Positions 52,667 to 62,242 of a stretch of 64,000 nucleotides of DNA are shown piece by piece. The position numbers and the translations under genes were made by a program. Each line of letters begins with the position of its first letter. Positions within the stretch are counted from its first letter, which is position 1. The notes beneath the pieces are model-generated. The model saw only the letters and a program-made list of their open reading frames with translations, made no database searches and had not been told where the DNA came from. Origin of the DNA: CAYRQP01 sp964426545 (GTDB lineage Bacteria > Fermentibacterota > Fermentibacteria > Fermentibacterales > JCC-6); assembly GCA_964426545.1 (NCBI GenBank), contig CAYRQP010000001.1, forward strand, positions 1-64,000. Reading direction: 5' to 3'.

Positions 52667-55600
52667 CTAAAAGTAGATGGTTACCCAGATATCCATACCT
52701 GTATCACGCTGGTCATATTGTGAATCTACCCTGTCCGTTTTCCAACCGAAAATACCCGTTATTCCGGCTGTAACTGTGCCAAAATCATAGTTCATTGCAG
52801 GTTCGATCCTGTACTCTTCCCTGTCACTTTGAAGCTGGTCACCGTACTCTCCACCTGTGATTTCTGTTTTCTGTCTTGAGCGTGTGATATTCAGGCTCGT
52901 CGTAAGGTCACTTGAAAATCGAATCTGCCATCCGTCTCCAAAGGGAAGCGGAATCGAGAATCCACCCGGCACACTGAAAGAATACTGTATCGAAAATGAC
53001 AGACTGTTGGTGCTGCTTTTAGTCTCTGCTTCAGTTCCGGTGAAGTTCTTAGTTACCGTACTGCTCAGGTTATCTGAAAGAGTAACTCTTATTCCATTCT
53101 TGAATGTCCCGTTCACACTTAGAAGAGGATACCAACTGTCAGTCTCTGTTCTGCTATATGGGGTATACACATCATTCTCGAATCTGCCGCTTTCAACAGT
53201 TTCGCATCTCATTCCGGAACTGAGAGTCCCGTTTTGAAGGAAATCGGAAAATCCGGGCAGTCGGTCCAATCCTGACCAGGACATCGTGAAATACGGCCAG
53301 GTTACCTGGAGATTCCTGTTCCAGAAACCGGAGTAGAGGTTCTTGGTCGCATTCGAACTGTATTCAAGCCTGAGTGAAAGCGTCGAAACCGGTCTGAAAC
53401 CGCCTGAGATCTGATAACTCTCGGTTCTTGAACGACTATAAGCAACTGCATCTTCGAGTACTGTCTCCATTCCCGTTATATAATCCCACCCGGGCATGAA
53501 GTTCATATCCCTGTATTCAGAACCTTCTGTCAGCGAATATATAAGTGTTGGATTGGTGATCATGTTTGCCGAGCGTTCGAGTTTAACAAGGAACCAGTGG
53601 GGTGTCCATGGAGATGCTTCCTCATCCAGCCGTTCATCCCGCATACGTGCAATACTACGCAGTGTGTGAATCAAACCAAGTGTTACAGTCAATCTCCCCG
53701 TACGTGCTACAGAAAACTGCGGCGCTCCCAGCGAATCCTTTCCGGATGCGGTATGTGGGGCAAGACGCGAGGACGAGTAGTTGACATCCCAGGATGCTCT
53801 GGGTTTCAGATAATCAAAAAGATTGATCTCCTGCGACAGTGATATATTCTGACTGCGGCTTATCTCACTGCCGAGATTTACTCCCGTGCCGAATGTCCGG
53901 GAAAACAGCAGGTCACGATTCGAGTTAAGCGAGATGGATGTACTCTGCCCTTTCCAGAAATTAAAGGTCATAGAACCACCTGCAGAGAATGTATTTGCCG
54001 TAGTCGACCGCGTTCGTACAGTATCCCCTGCAGCGTAACTCCAGGATGAGTTCCAACTGTTGTTCCTGCCAAGTGTAAAGGTAAATCTCGTGGGGCGTAT
54101 CCTGAAAAACTCCAGGACAGGCAGACTGAACAGCTTCATACTCCTGAAACTAAGATTGTAGGACAGTTGTCCGGAGCCCGAACTGGATGAATCACTTGAA
54201 ATAGGGCTGTTTCCGATGCTTCTTGTATACGAATGTACGAATGTGAAAGGATCGAGAAGGTATTTAGCAGCCCAGTTTTCCGAACTGCTGTTTTTCCGCC
54301 ACTGGAATCCTGTACTCCAGCTTCTGTTTTGAGTTCTTTCAAGCCATGCTTCTTCATCATCGAGGCGGTAATCCGAACCTGCCTGGAAACGTGGTTCCTT
54401 GATATTCAGCGACCAGGCAAATGTCGCAGGCATACTGAGCGACCACAGCGGCGGGGTAAATCTATCGAGATTCAACGTAGCTCCGGTGGACACTGTTGTG
54501 GTTGCATGTCCCCTGCCTTCTGAACTTCCAAGCCCGTGAAAATTCGCACTCATGTACCTGTAGTCACCCGAAAGCAGGAGGAGATCCGCAATATCGAAAT
54601 TCAGAGTTACCCTGTGAGCTGTTCCTACCTCATTATAGGGGTCGTGAAGCGTAATGTCATCGACCCAGACTTCGGTATTCAGGTATTCACCGGAATCATT
54701 GATAATCCCGAGCGTCATTTCCATTATGCCGGCAAGATTCGGAGAGCCGCGGACGGCAAGATTTCCGCTTTCGTAATAATCGAGCTCCAGTTCGTCCTTC
54801 ATGAACTTCAGGTCAACCAGGTCGTCGAATTGAATATCCACAATTTCCCAACCGACGGTTATTTCTGTCCTAATCTCATAGTAATTCAGACTGTCTCTGC
54901 CTAATCTGTAAAATGCGCTGCCGCCGCAGTCGGATTCCCCGTGCACCAGGTACTGCATCGAAGCATAACCTGTATAATCTTCAGTTGTAAACAGATACTT
55001 TGTTGCGGAACCGTACTGTCCTGATCGAAGGTTGACTGTTTTGAGAGCGATGGACTGTTCCATCTTCGGCTCGCCGTATTCATCCTCACCCGGATCAACA
55101 CCGGGCGGCGGGTCATTGTAATAATCGGGATTATCCCTGTTATTCACTGTAGATACAAGAAATTCTTCATTCCCCGGTATGGGAACAACTGTCGAATCGA
55201 TATTCCGAATGCCGTCAACCTCCCACTGGTTCCCGACAATAGAGAAGTCATAGACCTGAATGGTATCAGGCTGTACAAAGTTATCGACCCAGATGCGGGC
55301 ATAGGATATTTTCTCCCAGGTTGGTTCAGTCGAAACAAAATCAGGAATTGAGACAAGAGCCGAATCAGTCAGGGGAATTTCAATCAGCACCCACCCGAGT
55401 TCATTTGGACCTGAAACAATATAGTCAGAATCATTGAAAGGGATTTCAACTCTGAAGAAAGAGTTGGATGTGTCGAGAACACCATTCCCGTTCAGATCCT
55501 CCGTATTGAGTACCCTATTGACTTCTGTGCCGTTTATCTTTTCATATCTTTCGCTGGGCGGAAGACTGCCGTCATAGAAGTAATCATCTAGATTCGGGTC

Positions 55601-58267
55601 AGGCTCAGGTGAACCGGGAAGTTCTTCAACACTGAAGAGATTATCCAATCCGGTGTCCTCGTCATCTGAGAGAACGCCGTTATGATTCAGGTCTTCCGTA
55701 TCGAGTTCGCCGTTGCATCTTCTGTCAAGTTCTCCTGCAGTTCGTTCGAGCCAGTATGAATCCTCATTTATCCACTCACCAAGATCGATATACATCGAAG
55801 CATCCTGAGCACATCCCGCAGTTCTGACATACAACCGAATGTGTGTCTTTTTGGAGAAGTTAGATCCATACTTATCGAAGCACCGCATCACACCGCCCCA
55901 GGATGAATAGTTATTGTTGTCGGGTTCAAAATAAAACTCGAGGACTCCGTTCACCCATTCTTCTCCTGCATTTCCGGAAACTTCGGGGACTATGTCTTGA
56001 AGTCTCCAACGGTTTTCTGTGTTGTACCATCGTAAATCTCCAGGCGGGAACAGCTCCGGTGAAGCGTAATAGGGAATCCCCGACAGATGCCAGCTGCCCC
56101 TGCTCTGACCGAAAGGAAATGAACTTTCCGCACCCTCCATGTCATCGACATAGATAAATCCGTCTATATTCGTGTTGGGTACACTCAATGCAACTTCGCT
56201 CGAAAGTATTATTCTGCTTTCAGCTTCTGTACATATTCCGGGAATTACATTTGCAAAGTCAGTCAGAAACTCTGGATGCGTCTCGAGATGAATATCCAGA
56301 TCAGCAACAAATGTCCTTGTGTTCTCATCTCCGAGAGTCGGTCTGTCACCCGGTGTCGAAGTGCTTTCAAACATTGCAGTAGCACCAATCCAAGAATCAC
56401 TGCCGACATTGTACTTTATACGGGTACCGAACAGCATTCGGTTCATCGAAGCAAACAGAGGTATATATTCGAAAGTCACTCTTAGGGTATTTGCCGGGTT
56501 CTGTGCTAGTTCTGCCGCTTCTCCGATAAGAGTCAGCGTTCCGATCTCATAGATAATCGTATAATCGACATTACGCACAAGTGTTTGTGCAACCCCCGCC
56601 ACAGTCAGTATTACGGTTTCAGAATTCGGAATAATAGACATCCTGCCGAGTGAATATGTTGTAGATGCTGCTCTGTAACTTACCTTTATGAAGTACATGC
56701 TCTGTGCCGGAAGCGGGTCTCGCTCATCATATATTGCAGGATTTCGCTCCTCGAGAATAGGATCGTCGAACGGTCGGATCTCCGGAAAGATGAGAAACCC
56801 CTTCTCCCAGTCCACAGCAACCGCTTCATCCTGTAGAGTACCGTCTCCGTTTGTATCGAGTCCGAGCAGTTCGATAAAGGGAACGCCACCCTGCGACTGA
56901 ACAGGTTCTTCCCCTGCTCTTGTAAGATATATACCGCACTCGAAACTGCTCTGTACGATTTTATTGGACCCGAGAAAATACCTGTTGCGAAGTTCATAGC
57001 TCCAGGTTGCATATGATGGAAGCGGGTTGCTCTGCTTAATGAGTTTCAGTTCCCAGCTTCCCGATACATTGCCTGTCGTATCTCCGTCTGCATCCACCAT
57101 CCAGATTGCGATCATGTAGTTATCGCTGACCGGTGAATCAAACTGGATTACAGTGGAAGAGTCGGTCAGTATGAAATCCTTGTCCTGTCCGGCTATCTGC
57201 TCATCCCAGTTCCCGGTGCCCCACAATGTATCACCGGGAGACTCAGGGACGAACCAGGTTGCTTCAACAGCACCTGTCTCTTCATTGTTCGAACCGTCCA
57301 GATCATCGATGAACACCCTTATAGAAACAATCTCTTCAGGCACAAGTGAGTCCGGGACAGTAAGAAAGAAGTAGTTGTCGGCCGGATTGATGTCGAGAAT
57401 GGAGTCTTCCTCCATCGTTGCCTGACCTACGAAATCAGATGACTCAGTTGCTCCTGCCTCCTTGCTTGCGATCAGTGTTATATCAACAGGACCAATCTGC
57501 CCTAGAACTTTCGCACCGAACAGCCCGTTATGCGGTATGCTGTAGGAGACAAATTCAGGTCCCTGAATCGAAAGGCTGACATCACCGAGGTCGACTACCT
57601 GGACGATCTCATCATCATCTCCGTCATATGTCAACCGTACTGTACTCTCCGGGGTCAATTCCCGCTCGCTGTCGTGGTCGACGCTTACATGAATCTTCTC
57701 ACCTATAGTACCATCGAGGTTGACGCTGAGCACCTGTTCCATCTTCAGGTCGGGGAAAAGTGACTGGCTTCCGCCTTCATATTCGACCATGTTCGGGCGG
57801 TAATGCGTAATGCCTGACAGTGTCAGTTTCTGGTATCCGCTTATATCGAGCTGCCCGCCTTCTCCTATAGCGTCCGCAAGTACATCAGGCATATCCAGCG
57901 GAAGATAAATCGTTGGGATGAGATCACCTCCACCGATACTTGTCCGAAGGCAGAAGGATCTGTTGACATCCAGCCAGCTTTCGCGCAGTGACCAATTCAT
58001 AATACGGACATTTATCGAATCACTCGAAGATGAATAGGTTCTGCCTATCGGTATTCCATTCCGGAACATCCGCCAGGAAAACAGTCTTTCCCGTATCGAG
58101 GGAATCAGATGAAAAGTCACTTGAGATGAGTACAGGGTAAAAACAGGGGGTTCTTCACCGTAGGTGTAGTCAGAGAGAAGCCACGGAGAATGTACTCCCG
58201 CAGAGGCTGCAGTACCCGCAGGTAAATACAGCAGACAAACAAGGAGAAGAAGTGACTTTATTTTCAC
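52667..58267 (-). CDS. sprA: SprA-like type IX secretion outer-membrane translocon
   Basis: 1866 residues from the GTG at 58267, which gives a clean signal peptide (cut near A-S-A-G, residue 23); a TTG at 58324 adds 19 unlikely residues. SprA signatures include the N-terminal FPDLKMEQVLSVNLDGTIGE, the VSVDHDSERELTPE motif with VRLTYDGDDDEIVQ, and VDDMEGAESS where SprA proteins have VDDFEGS. Three calcium-loop-like segments (DTNGDGTLQDEA, DLNHNGVLSDDED, DLNGNGVLDTSN) occur in the middle. The last 600 residues look like beta-strands of a giant barrel. It is shorter than Flavobacterium SprA (about 2400). SprA is the T9SS translocon, consistent with the T9SS sorting domain at 2630-2881. Confidence 0.85.
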   Translation of the reverse strand: MKIKSLLLLVCLLYLPAGTAASAGVHSPWLLSDYTYGEEPPVFTLYSSQVTFHLIPSIRERLFSWRMFRNGIPIGRTYSSSSDSINVRIMNWSLRESWLDVNRSFCLRTSIGGGDLIPTIYLPLDMPDVLADAIGEGGQLDISGYQKLTLSGITHYRPNMVEYEGGSQSLFPDLKMEQVLSVNLDGTIGEKIHVSVDHDSERELTPESTVRLTYDGDDDEIVQVVDLGDVSLSIQGPEFVSYSIPHNGLFGAKVLGQIGPVDITLIASKEAGATESSDFVGQATMEEDSILDINPADNYFFLTVPDSLVPEEIVSIRVFIDDLDGSNNEETGAVEATWFVPESPGDTLWGTGNWDEQIAGQDKDFILTDSSTVIQFDSPVSDNYMIAIWMVDADGDTTGNVSGSWELKLIKQSNPLPSYATWSYELRNRYFLGSNKIVQSSFECGIYLTRAGEEPVQSQGGVPFIELLGLDTNGDGTLQDEAVAVDWEKGFLIFPEIRPFDDPILEERNPAIYDERDPLPAQSMYFIKVSYRAASTTYSLGRMSIIPNSETVILTVAGVAQTLVRNVDYTIIYEIGTLTLIGEAAELAQNPANTLRVTFEYIPLFASMNRMLFGTRIKYNVGSDSWIGATAMFESTSTPGDRPTLGDENTRTFVADLDIHLETHPEFLTDFANVIPGICTEAESRIILSSEVALSVPNTNIDGFIYVDDMEGAESSFPFGQSRGSWHLSGIPYYASPELFPPGDLRWYNTENRWRLQDIVPEVSGNAGEEWVNGVLEFYFEPDNNNYSSWGGVMRCFDKYGSNFSKKTHIRLYVRTAGCAQDASMYIDLGEWINEDSYWLERTAGELDRRCNGELDTEDLNHNGVLSDDEDTGLDNLFSVEELPGSPEPDPNLDDYFYDGSLPPSERYEKINGTEVNRVLNTEDLNGNGVLDTSNSFFRVEIPFNDSDYIVSGPNELGWVLIEIPLTDSALVSIPDFVSTEPTWEKISYARIWVDNFVQPDTIQVYDFSIVGNQWEVDGIRNIDSTVVPIPGNEEFLVSTVNNRDNPDYYNDPPPGVDPGEDEYGEPKMEQSIALKTVNLRSGQYGSATKYLFTTEDYTGYASMQYLVHGESDCGGSAFYRLGRDSLNYYEIRTEITVGWEIVDIQFDDLVDLKFMKDELELDYYESGNLAVRGSPNLAGIMEMTLGIINDSGEYLNTEVWVDDITLHDPYNEVGTAHRVTLNFDIADLLLLSGDYRYMSANFHGLGSSEGRGHATTTVSTGATLNLDRFTPPLWSLSMPATFAWSLNIKEPRFQAGSDYRLDDEEAWLERTQNRSWSTGFQWRKNSSSENWAAKYLLDPFTFVHSYTRSIGNSPISSDSSSSGSGQLSYNLSFRSMKLFSLPVLEFFRIRPTRFTFTLGRNNSWNSSWSYAAGDTVRTRSTTANTFSAGGSMTFNFWKGQSTSISLNSNRDLLFSRTFGTGVNLGSEISRSQNISLSQEINLFDYLKPRASWDVNYSSSRLAPHTASGKDSLGAPQFSVARTGRLTVTLGLIHTLRSIARMRDERLDEEASPWTPHWFLVKLERSANMITNPTLIYSLTEGSEYRDMNFMPGWDYITGMETVLEDAVAYSRSRTESYQISGGFRPVSTLSLRLEYSSNATKNLYSGFWNRNLQVTWPYFTMSWSGLDRLPGFSDFLQNGTLSSGMRCETVESGRFENDVYTPYSRTETDSWYPLLSVNGTFKNGIRVTLSDNLSSTVTKNFTGTEAETKSSTNSLSFSIQYSFSVPGGFSIPLPFGDGWQIRFSSDLTTSLNITRSRQKTEITGGEYGDQLQSDREEYRIEPAMNYDFGTVTAGITGIFGWKTDRVDSQYDQRDTGMDIWVTIYF

Positions 58268-58295
58268 ACTAATTAATACTCTCTGAAAGACAAAC

Positions 58296-58318
58296 TGTTC
58301 CAGAATGTTAAAGGAACA
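58296..58318. promoter_or_regulatory. Inverted repeat between divergent sprA-like and lptF genes
   Basis: TGTTCC (58296-58301) and GGAACA (58313-58318), 11 bases apart, in the 117-base A/T-rich intergenic region. TATAAT-like boxes occur on both strands around 58330-58350, but no clear -35 pairs with them. It may be an operator. Confidence 0.3.
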
Positions 58319-58384
58319 TATCAATGCTAAGTATTATAATTATATTATCTGTGAAATTGTAATCAACATCTGCACAGGAATGAA

Positions 58385-59773
58385 ATGAAAAAACTTCAGT
58401 TTTATGTCATCCGTGAGTTCATCCCCCCATTTCTGCTTTCAGTCGGGATATTCACATTCATAATGCTTCTGGACAAGATTCTCGACCTGCTGGACATGAT
58501 CGTCAGCAAGGGAGTTCCGATACGTACAGTGGCGGAGGTTTTCTTCCTACTGCTTCCGTCCATAATGGCTGTTGTGATTCCCATGGCGGTACTTGCAGGA
58601 GTACTTATGGCAATAGGCAGAATGAGCGGTGACCTCGAAGTAACTGCCATGAAGGCATCCGGAATCAGTATCTTTGCACTGATAAGACCGCTGATGATAA
58701 CTGCCATGATTCTGTGCGGTTTGATGATCTATTTCAATAACGAAGTACTTCCTGACGCAAATCACTTCGCCAAGAATCTCATGCTCGATATCGGTCAGAT
58801 GAAACCATCTGCCAAGATAATCCCCGGTGTGTTTGTCGAAGATATAGACAACTACAGAATACTCGTTGAAGGGAAAGATGATATTACCGGAGAACTTACA
58901 GACATTCTTATTCATGAGAACATTCCGGGAAATACGCCGAGAACCATCACCGCCGAAACCGGGATACTCGAACCTGTTTCAGCCAATCGTTTCAAACTTA
59001 CTCTCCATGATGGTGAGATGCATGAAATGACTGATGAAAGTGAATACAGACTAATTAAATTCGAGGTATATTCCATGCAGTTAACGCGTTCGGGTGAACT
59101 TACAAGACAGGAACGAGACAATCGGGGAGACAGGGAACTCTCTGCTGCACAGATGAAATCCAGGGTAGATTCTCTTCAAACAGAGGTGAACTCACTTGAG
59201 GATTCCCTCAGAGTGCTCTCGGTTGAGTTCATCATTCGCGAGGACTCCGGCATTACATCTACCGATGGGGAAACTTCTGCTGACCCGACAGATCCCCGTA
59301 TAGGATACAACCGATCCCGCAATACGCTTTCAACCCGGGCCTCGAACATGAGAATGCTTCTGGACAGGAAACTGTCATATGAAAGGAGTATCTACAGATT
59401 CAGAGTGGAGATCGAGAAGAAATACTCCATTCCCTTCGCCTGTCTCGTCTTCGTACTTCTCGCAATTCCGCTTGCTCTTTCTACAAGAAGAGGAAGTGCC
59501 GCAATTGCACTCGGTGTCAGTCTCATGGTGATTGTACTGTACTACTTTTTCCTTACCTGGGGCGAATACTATGCAGACAGGGGAATGGTCTCACCGTTCA
59601 TCGCGATGTGGCTTCCAAATATGGTCTTCGGTGCTTTGGGAATAATCCTAACAGTCCGCAGCCTTCATGAAGGCAACCCAATTCCCCTGCAGAGTGTTAC
59701 AGAACGCTTTCAAATATTCAGAAGACTTTTGTCGCGCTCAAAACATGCACACAAACCGGAGTCAGACAAGTGA
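58385..59773 (+). CDS. lptF: LPS export permease LptF-like
   Basis: 462 residues against about 365 for E. coli LptF. Family signatures: three N-terminal membrane segments, FIMLLDKILDLLDMIVSKG, PMAVLAGVLMAIGRMSGDLE and MKASGISIF, then a periplasmic beta-jellyroll, then three C-terminal membrane segments (PFACLVFVLLAIPLALSTRR). An extra stretch of about 80 residues (245-330), rich in Arg, Glu and Ser and partly coiled coil, sits between the jellyroll and the fourth helix. It extracts LPS from the inner membrane with LptG and LptB. Ribosome site AGGA precedes the ATG. Confidence 0.88.
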   Translation: MKKLQFYVIREFIPPFLLSVGIFTFIMLLDKILDLLDMIVSKGVPIRTVAEVFFLLLPSIMAVVIPMAVLAGVLMAIGRMSGDLEVTAMKASGISIFALIRPLMITAMILCGLMIYFNNEVLPDANHFAKNLMLDIGQMKPSAKIIPGVFVEDIDNYRILVEGKDDITGELTDILIHENIPGNTPRTITAETGILEPVSANRFKLTLHDGEMHEMTDESEYRLIKFEVYSMQLTRSGELTRQERDNRGDRELSAAQMKSRVDSLQTEVNSLEDSLRVLSVEFIIREDSGITSTDGETSADPTDPRIGYNRSRNTLSTRASNMRMLLDRKLSYERSIYRFRVEIEKKYSIPFACLVFVLLAIPLALSTRRGSAAIALGVSLMVIVLYYFFLTWGEYYADRGMVSPFIAMWLPNMVFGALGIILTVRSLHEGNPIPLQSVTERFQIFRRLLSRSKHAHKPESDK

Positions 59774-60864
59774 TAGGCAGAAAAATCGACCGATACATTG
59801 CCGGGAGATTCTGCAGAATTATCCTCCTTGCTATCGTGTCCTTCGTAGTAATATTCGTATGCGTTGATGCCTTCGATAATTTCCGACGGTGGGCAGGTAA
59901 CGATGTATCTACTTTGACTTTCCTAAAGTACTATGCGTATGGGCTCCCCTATATCATCGTTCTCATCCTCCCGATTGCTGTTCTTCTGGGGTCGCTGTTC
60001 CTTGTTTCTTCTCTTTCGAGAAATAGTGAGTTATTGGCAATGAGAACCGCCGGTATCAGTATACCGAGGATTTTCCTTCCACTTCTTCTCGTAGGCGTTC
60101 TTGCGTCTGTTTTCGAACTTGGAATCGGTGATTTTGTAGTAGCGGACGCACAGCACAGACAATCGGTTGTAAGACGGGTCGAAATCGAAGGGCATGAAGA
60201 CATCGATTACTCGAACCGGAGTAATTTTGCATACAGGTCTCCCGGTGGTGCCGTCCTGGATATAAGTTTTTTCAATGAAGAAGCAAAGACAATGACAAGT
60301 GTCACTACAGAGTGGTTCGATGACAGCTCCTGTGTCATAAAACGGGTCGACGCGGAACGACTTGAGTGGCAGGATTCCTGCTGGGTAGCTTTCAATGTAA
60401 CCCGGAGGATCTTCGAATCCGATGGCAGGATTTCTTTCTTGCAGCTTGATTCGCTACCCCTTGACGTTACAGTTCCTCCCGAACTCATTGCAAGACGCCA
60501 AAAGCCTTCTGAAGAGATGAATATCTTCGAACTCCATTCTTATATCGAATATGAACGCTCTGCGGGAGGTGATGTGAGGAGCGGACTCGTGGAACTCTAT
60601 CTCAAGTTCCTGTTCCCGCTTTCGAACATCATCATGGTTCTTGTCGGAGCTCCGCTTGCGCTTCGCAGGTCTAAGAGCGGAAAGGCATCGAGTTTCGGCA
60701 TTGCAATAGCACTTGCTTTTGTTTTCTTCTTCCTGCTCAGGCTTGGACAAAGCCTCGGCTACAAGGGTATCCTCCCGCCTTTCATCGCGGCGTCCCTCGC
60801 TGAAGCCATCTTCCTGGTCTTCGGCCTTTTCCTGCTCTTCCGAGCCTCCCGCCACAGCACCTAA
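59770..60864 (+). CDS. lptG: LPS export permease LptG-like
   Basis: 364 residues. The GTG start overlaps the lptF stop by 4 bases (GTGA). YrjP/YjgQ layout: N-terminal membrane segments with IVLILPIAVLLGSLFLVSSL and MRTAGISIPRI, a periplasmic jellyroll, and C-terminal membrane segments with PLALRRSKSGKASSFGIAIA. It forms the transmembrane heterodimer with LptF. lptB and lptC are outside the window. A palindromic element starts three bases after the stop codon. Confidence 0.88.
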   Translation: MIGRKIDRYIAGRFCRIILLAIVSFVVIFVCVDAFDNFRRWAGNDVSTLTFLKYYAYGLPYIIVLILPIAVLLGSLFLVSSLSRNSELLAMRTAGISIPRIFLPLLLVGVLASVFELGIGDFVVADAQHRQSVVRRVEIEGHEDIDYSNRSNFAYRSPGGAVLDISFFNEEAKTMTSVTTEWFDDSSCVIKRVDAERLEWQDSCWVAFNVTRRIFESDGRISFLQLDSLPLDVTVPPELIARRQKPSEEMNIFELHSYIEYERSAGGDVRSGLVELYLKFLFPLSNIIMVLVGAPLALRRSKSGKASSFGIAIALAFVFFFLLRLGQSLGYKGILPPFIAASLAEAIFLVFGLFLLFRASRHST

Positions 60865-60867
60865 CCC

Positions 60868-61003
60868 GGTACCGTACGTCACTTCGTCCACTTAGTTGGC
60901 AGGAATAACAAATTATATTCGTATAAATTGTAGGTGTAGTATTTTACATATACTATTTTTCATTATAGTGGTCAACTAAGTGGACGAAGTGACGTACGGT
61001 ACC
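60868..61003. mobile_element. 136-bp MITE-like element with 31-bp perfect inverted arms
   Basis: Arms at 60868-60898 and 60973-61003 are exact inverted copies (GGTACCGTACGTCACTTC outermost), around a 74-base A/T-rich centre without an ORF. Degenerate relatives: 2891-2970 and a half copy at 43557-43570. No target-site duplication is clear. Confidence 0.7.
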
Positions 61004-61005
61004 CC

Positions 61006-61034
61006 TTGCAAATCAATAATACCGATTGTATTTT
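61006..61034 (+). promoter_or_regulatory. Possible serC promoter
   Basis: TTGCAA (61006-61011) and TATTTT (61029-61034), 17 bases apart, just right of the inverted-repeat element and 52 bases before the serC ATG. Confidence 0.4.
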
Positions 61035-61085
61035 TGTGAGTACAAATCAGTATCGAAAGTTCACATTTAACCAAAGGAGATTAGA

Positions 61086-62159
61086 ATGTCTAATCGTGTC
61101 TACAATTTTTACGCCGGACCTGCAACCCTTCCGTTCGAAGTTGTGAAAGAAGCCACTGAAGGTTCTCTTGAATTCAGTGGACTCGGAATGTCCGTCATGG
61201 AGATTTCACACCGCTCGGCAGCATTCGATGCCATGTTCCGCGAAACCCAGACAAACATGCTGGACATCATGGGACTTTCCGGAAATGAATACGCAGTGCT
61301 TTTCCTCGGTGGCGGTGCCAGTACTCAATTTCTTACAATCCCGTTTAACTTTCTGACTGAAGACAAAACAGCAGACTATGTAAATACGGGCACCTGGTCG
61401 AAAAAGGCTATCAAAGAGGCAAAGAGATTTGGCATCGTCAATGTAGCAGCTTCAAGTGCGGATGCGAATTTCACATTTATCCCCGATACATACAACCTGA
61501 CACTGGATGCCGCTTATGTTCATACAACGAGCAACAACACAGTTGCCGGTACCCAGATATTCGACTTCCCTGAAACCGGTGATGTCCCGCTCGTAAGTGA
61601 CATGTCATCTGATTTCCTCTCCCGAAGACTTGATTTCAGCAAGTTCAATCTTATCTATGCGGGTGCGCAGAAGAACATCGGCTCGTCCGGTGTAACGGCT
61701 GTAGTTGTCAAGAGAGCATGGGTAGAAGAAGCGAATGATGATATACCCACCCTCCTGTCGTACAAGACTCAGGTCAGTAAGAATTCAATGTTCAATACCC
61801 CGCCTTCCTTCCCTGTGTATGTTGTTGGACTTGTCATGAAGTGGATACTCAACAACGGCGGGCTTGATGCCATCGAGAAGATCAATGATGCAAAAGCTGA
61901 ACTTCTCTATGATGCTATAGACAACAGTGGTGGTTTCTACACAGGAATCGTTGCGAAGAACAGCCGCTCCAAGATGAATGTCACCTTCAAACTTCCGACT
62001 GAAGAACTCGAGAAGAAATTCGTGGCTGACGGAATTTCAAAGGGACTTGTCGGCTTAAAGGGTCACCGTTCAGTCGGCGGGTGCAGGGCTTCCATCTACA
62101 ATGCGATGCCGTTTGAAGGTCTCGAAGCGCTTGTGAAGTTCATGAAGGAGTTCAAGTAA
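61086..62159 (+). CDS. serC: Phosphoserine aminotransferase
   Basis: 357 residues. N-terminus YNFYAGPATLPFEV is the SerC signature. Lys196 in YAGAQKNIGSSG is the PLP lysine, and LGGGASTQF and HTTSNNTVAGTQ contact phosphate and substrate. It makes phosphoserine from 3-phosphohydroxypyruvate and can also serve vitamin B6 synthesis. A strong AAAGGAGA ribosome site precedes the ATG. Confidence 0.96.
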   Translation: MSNRVYNFYAGPATLPFEVVKEATEGSLEFSGLGMSVMEISHRSAAFDAMFRETQTNMLDIMGLSGNEYAVLFLGGGASTQFLTIPFNFLTEDKTADYVNTGTWSKKAIKEAKRFGIVNVAASSADANFTFIPDTYNLTLDAAYVHTTSNNTVAGTQIFDFPETGDVPLVSDMSSDFLSRRLDFSKFNLIYAGAQKNIGSSGVTAVVVKRAWVEEANDDIPTLLSYKTQVSKNSMFNTPPSFPVYVVGLVMKWILNNGGLDAIEKINDAKAELLYDAIDNSGGFYTGIVAKNSRSKMNVTFKLPTEELEKKFVADGISKGLVGLKGHRSVGGCRASIYNAMPFEGLEALVKFMKEFK

Positions 62160-62174
62160 GTTCTATAAAGGTCG

Positions 62175-62242
62175 GTGCTGATAGGGGACACACCTCCTCG
62201 AAACAGGAACTCTTTCTTCGGAGGAATGTCCCCATTTAGCAC
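62175..62242. repeat. 68-bp interspersed palindromic element, copy 2
   Basis: GTGCTGATAGGGGACACACC opens the element and it ends in GTCCCCATTTAGCAC. The sequence is the reverse complement of the 7732-7805 element with few changes. It fills the gap between the convergent serC and ligA and overlaps the ligA stop codon. Confidence 0.75.
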
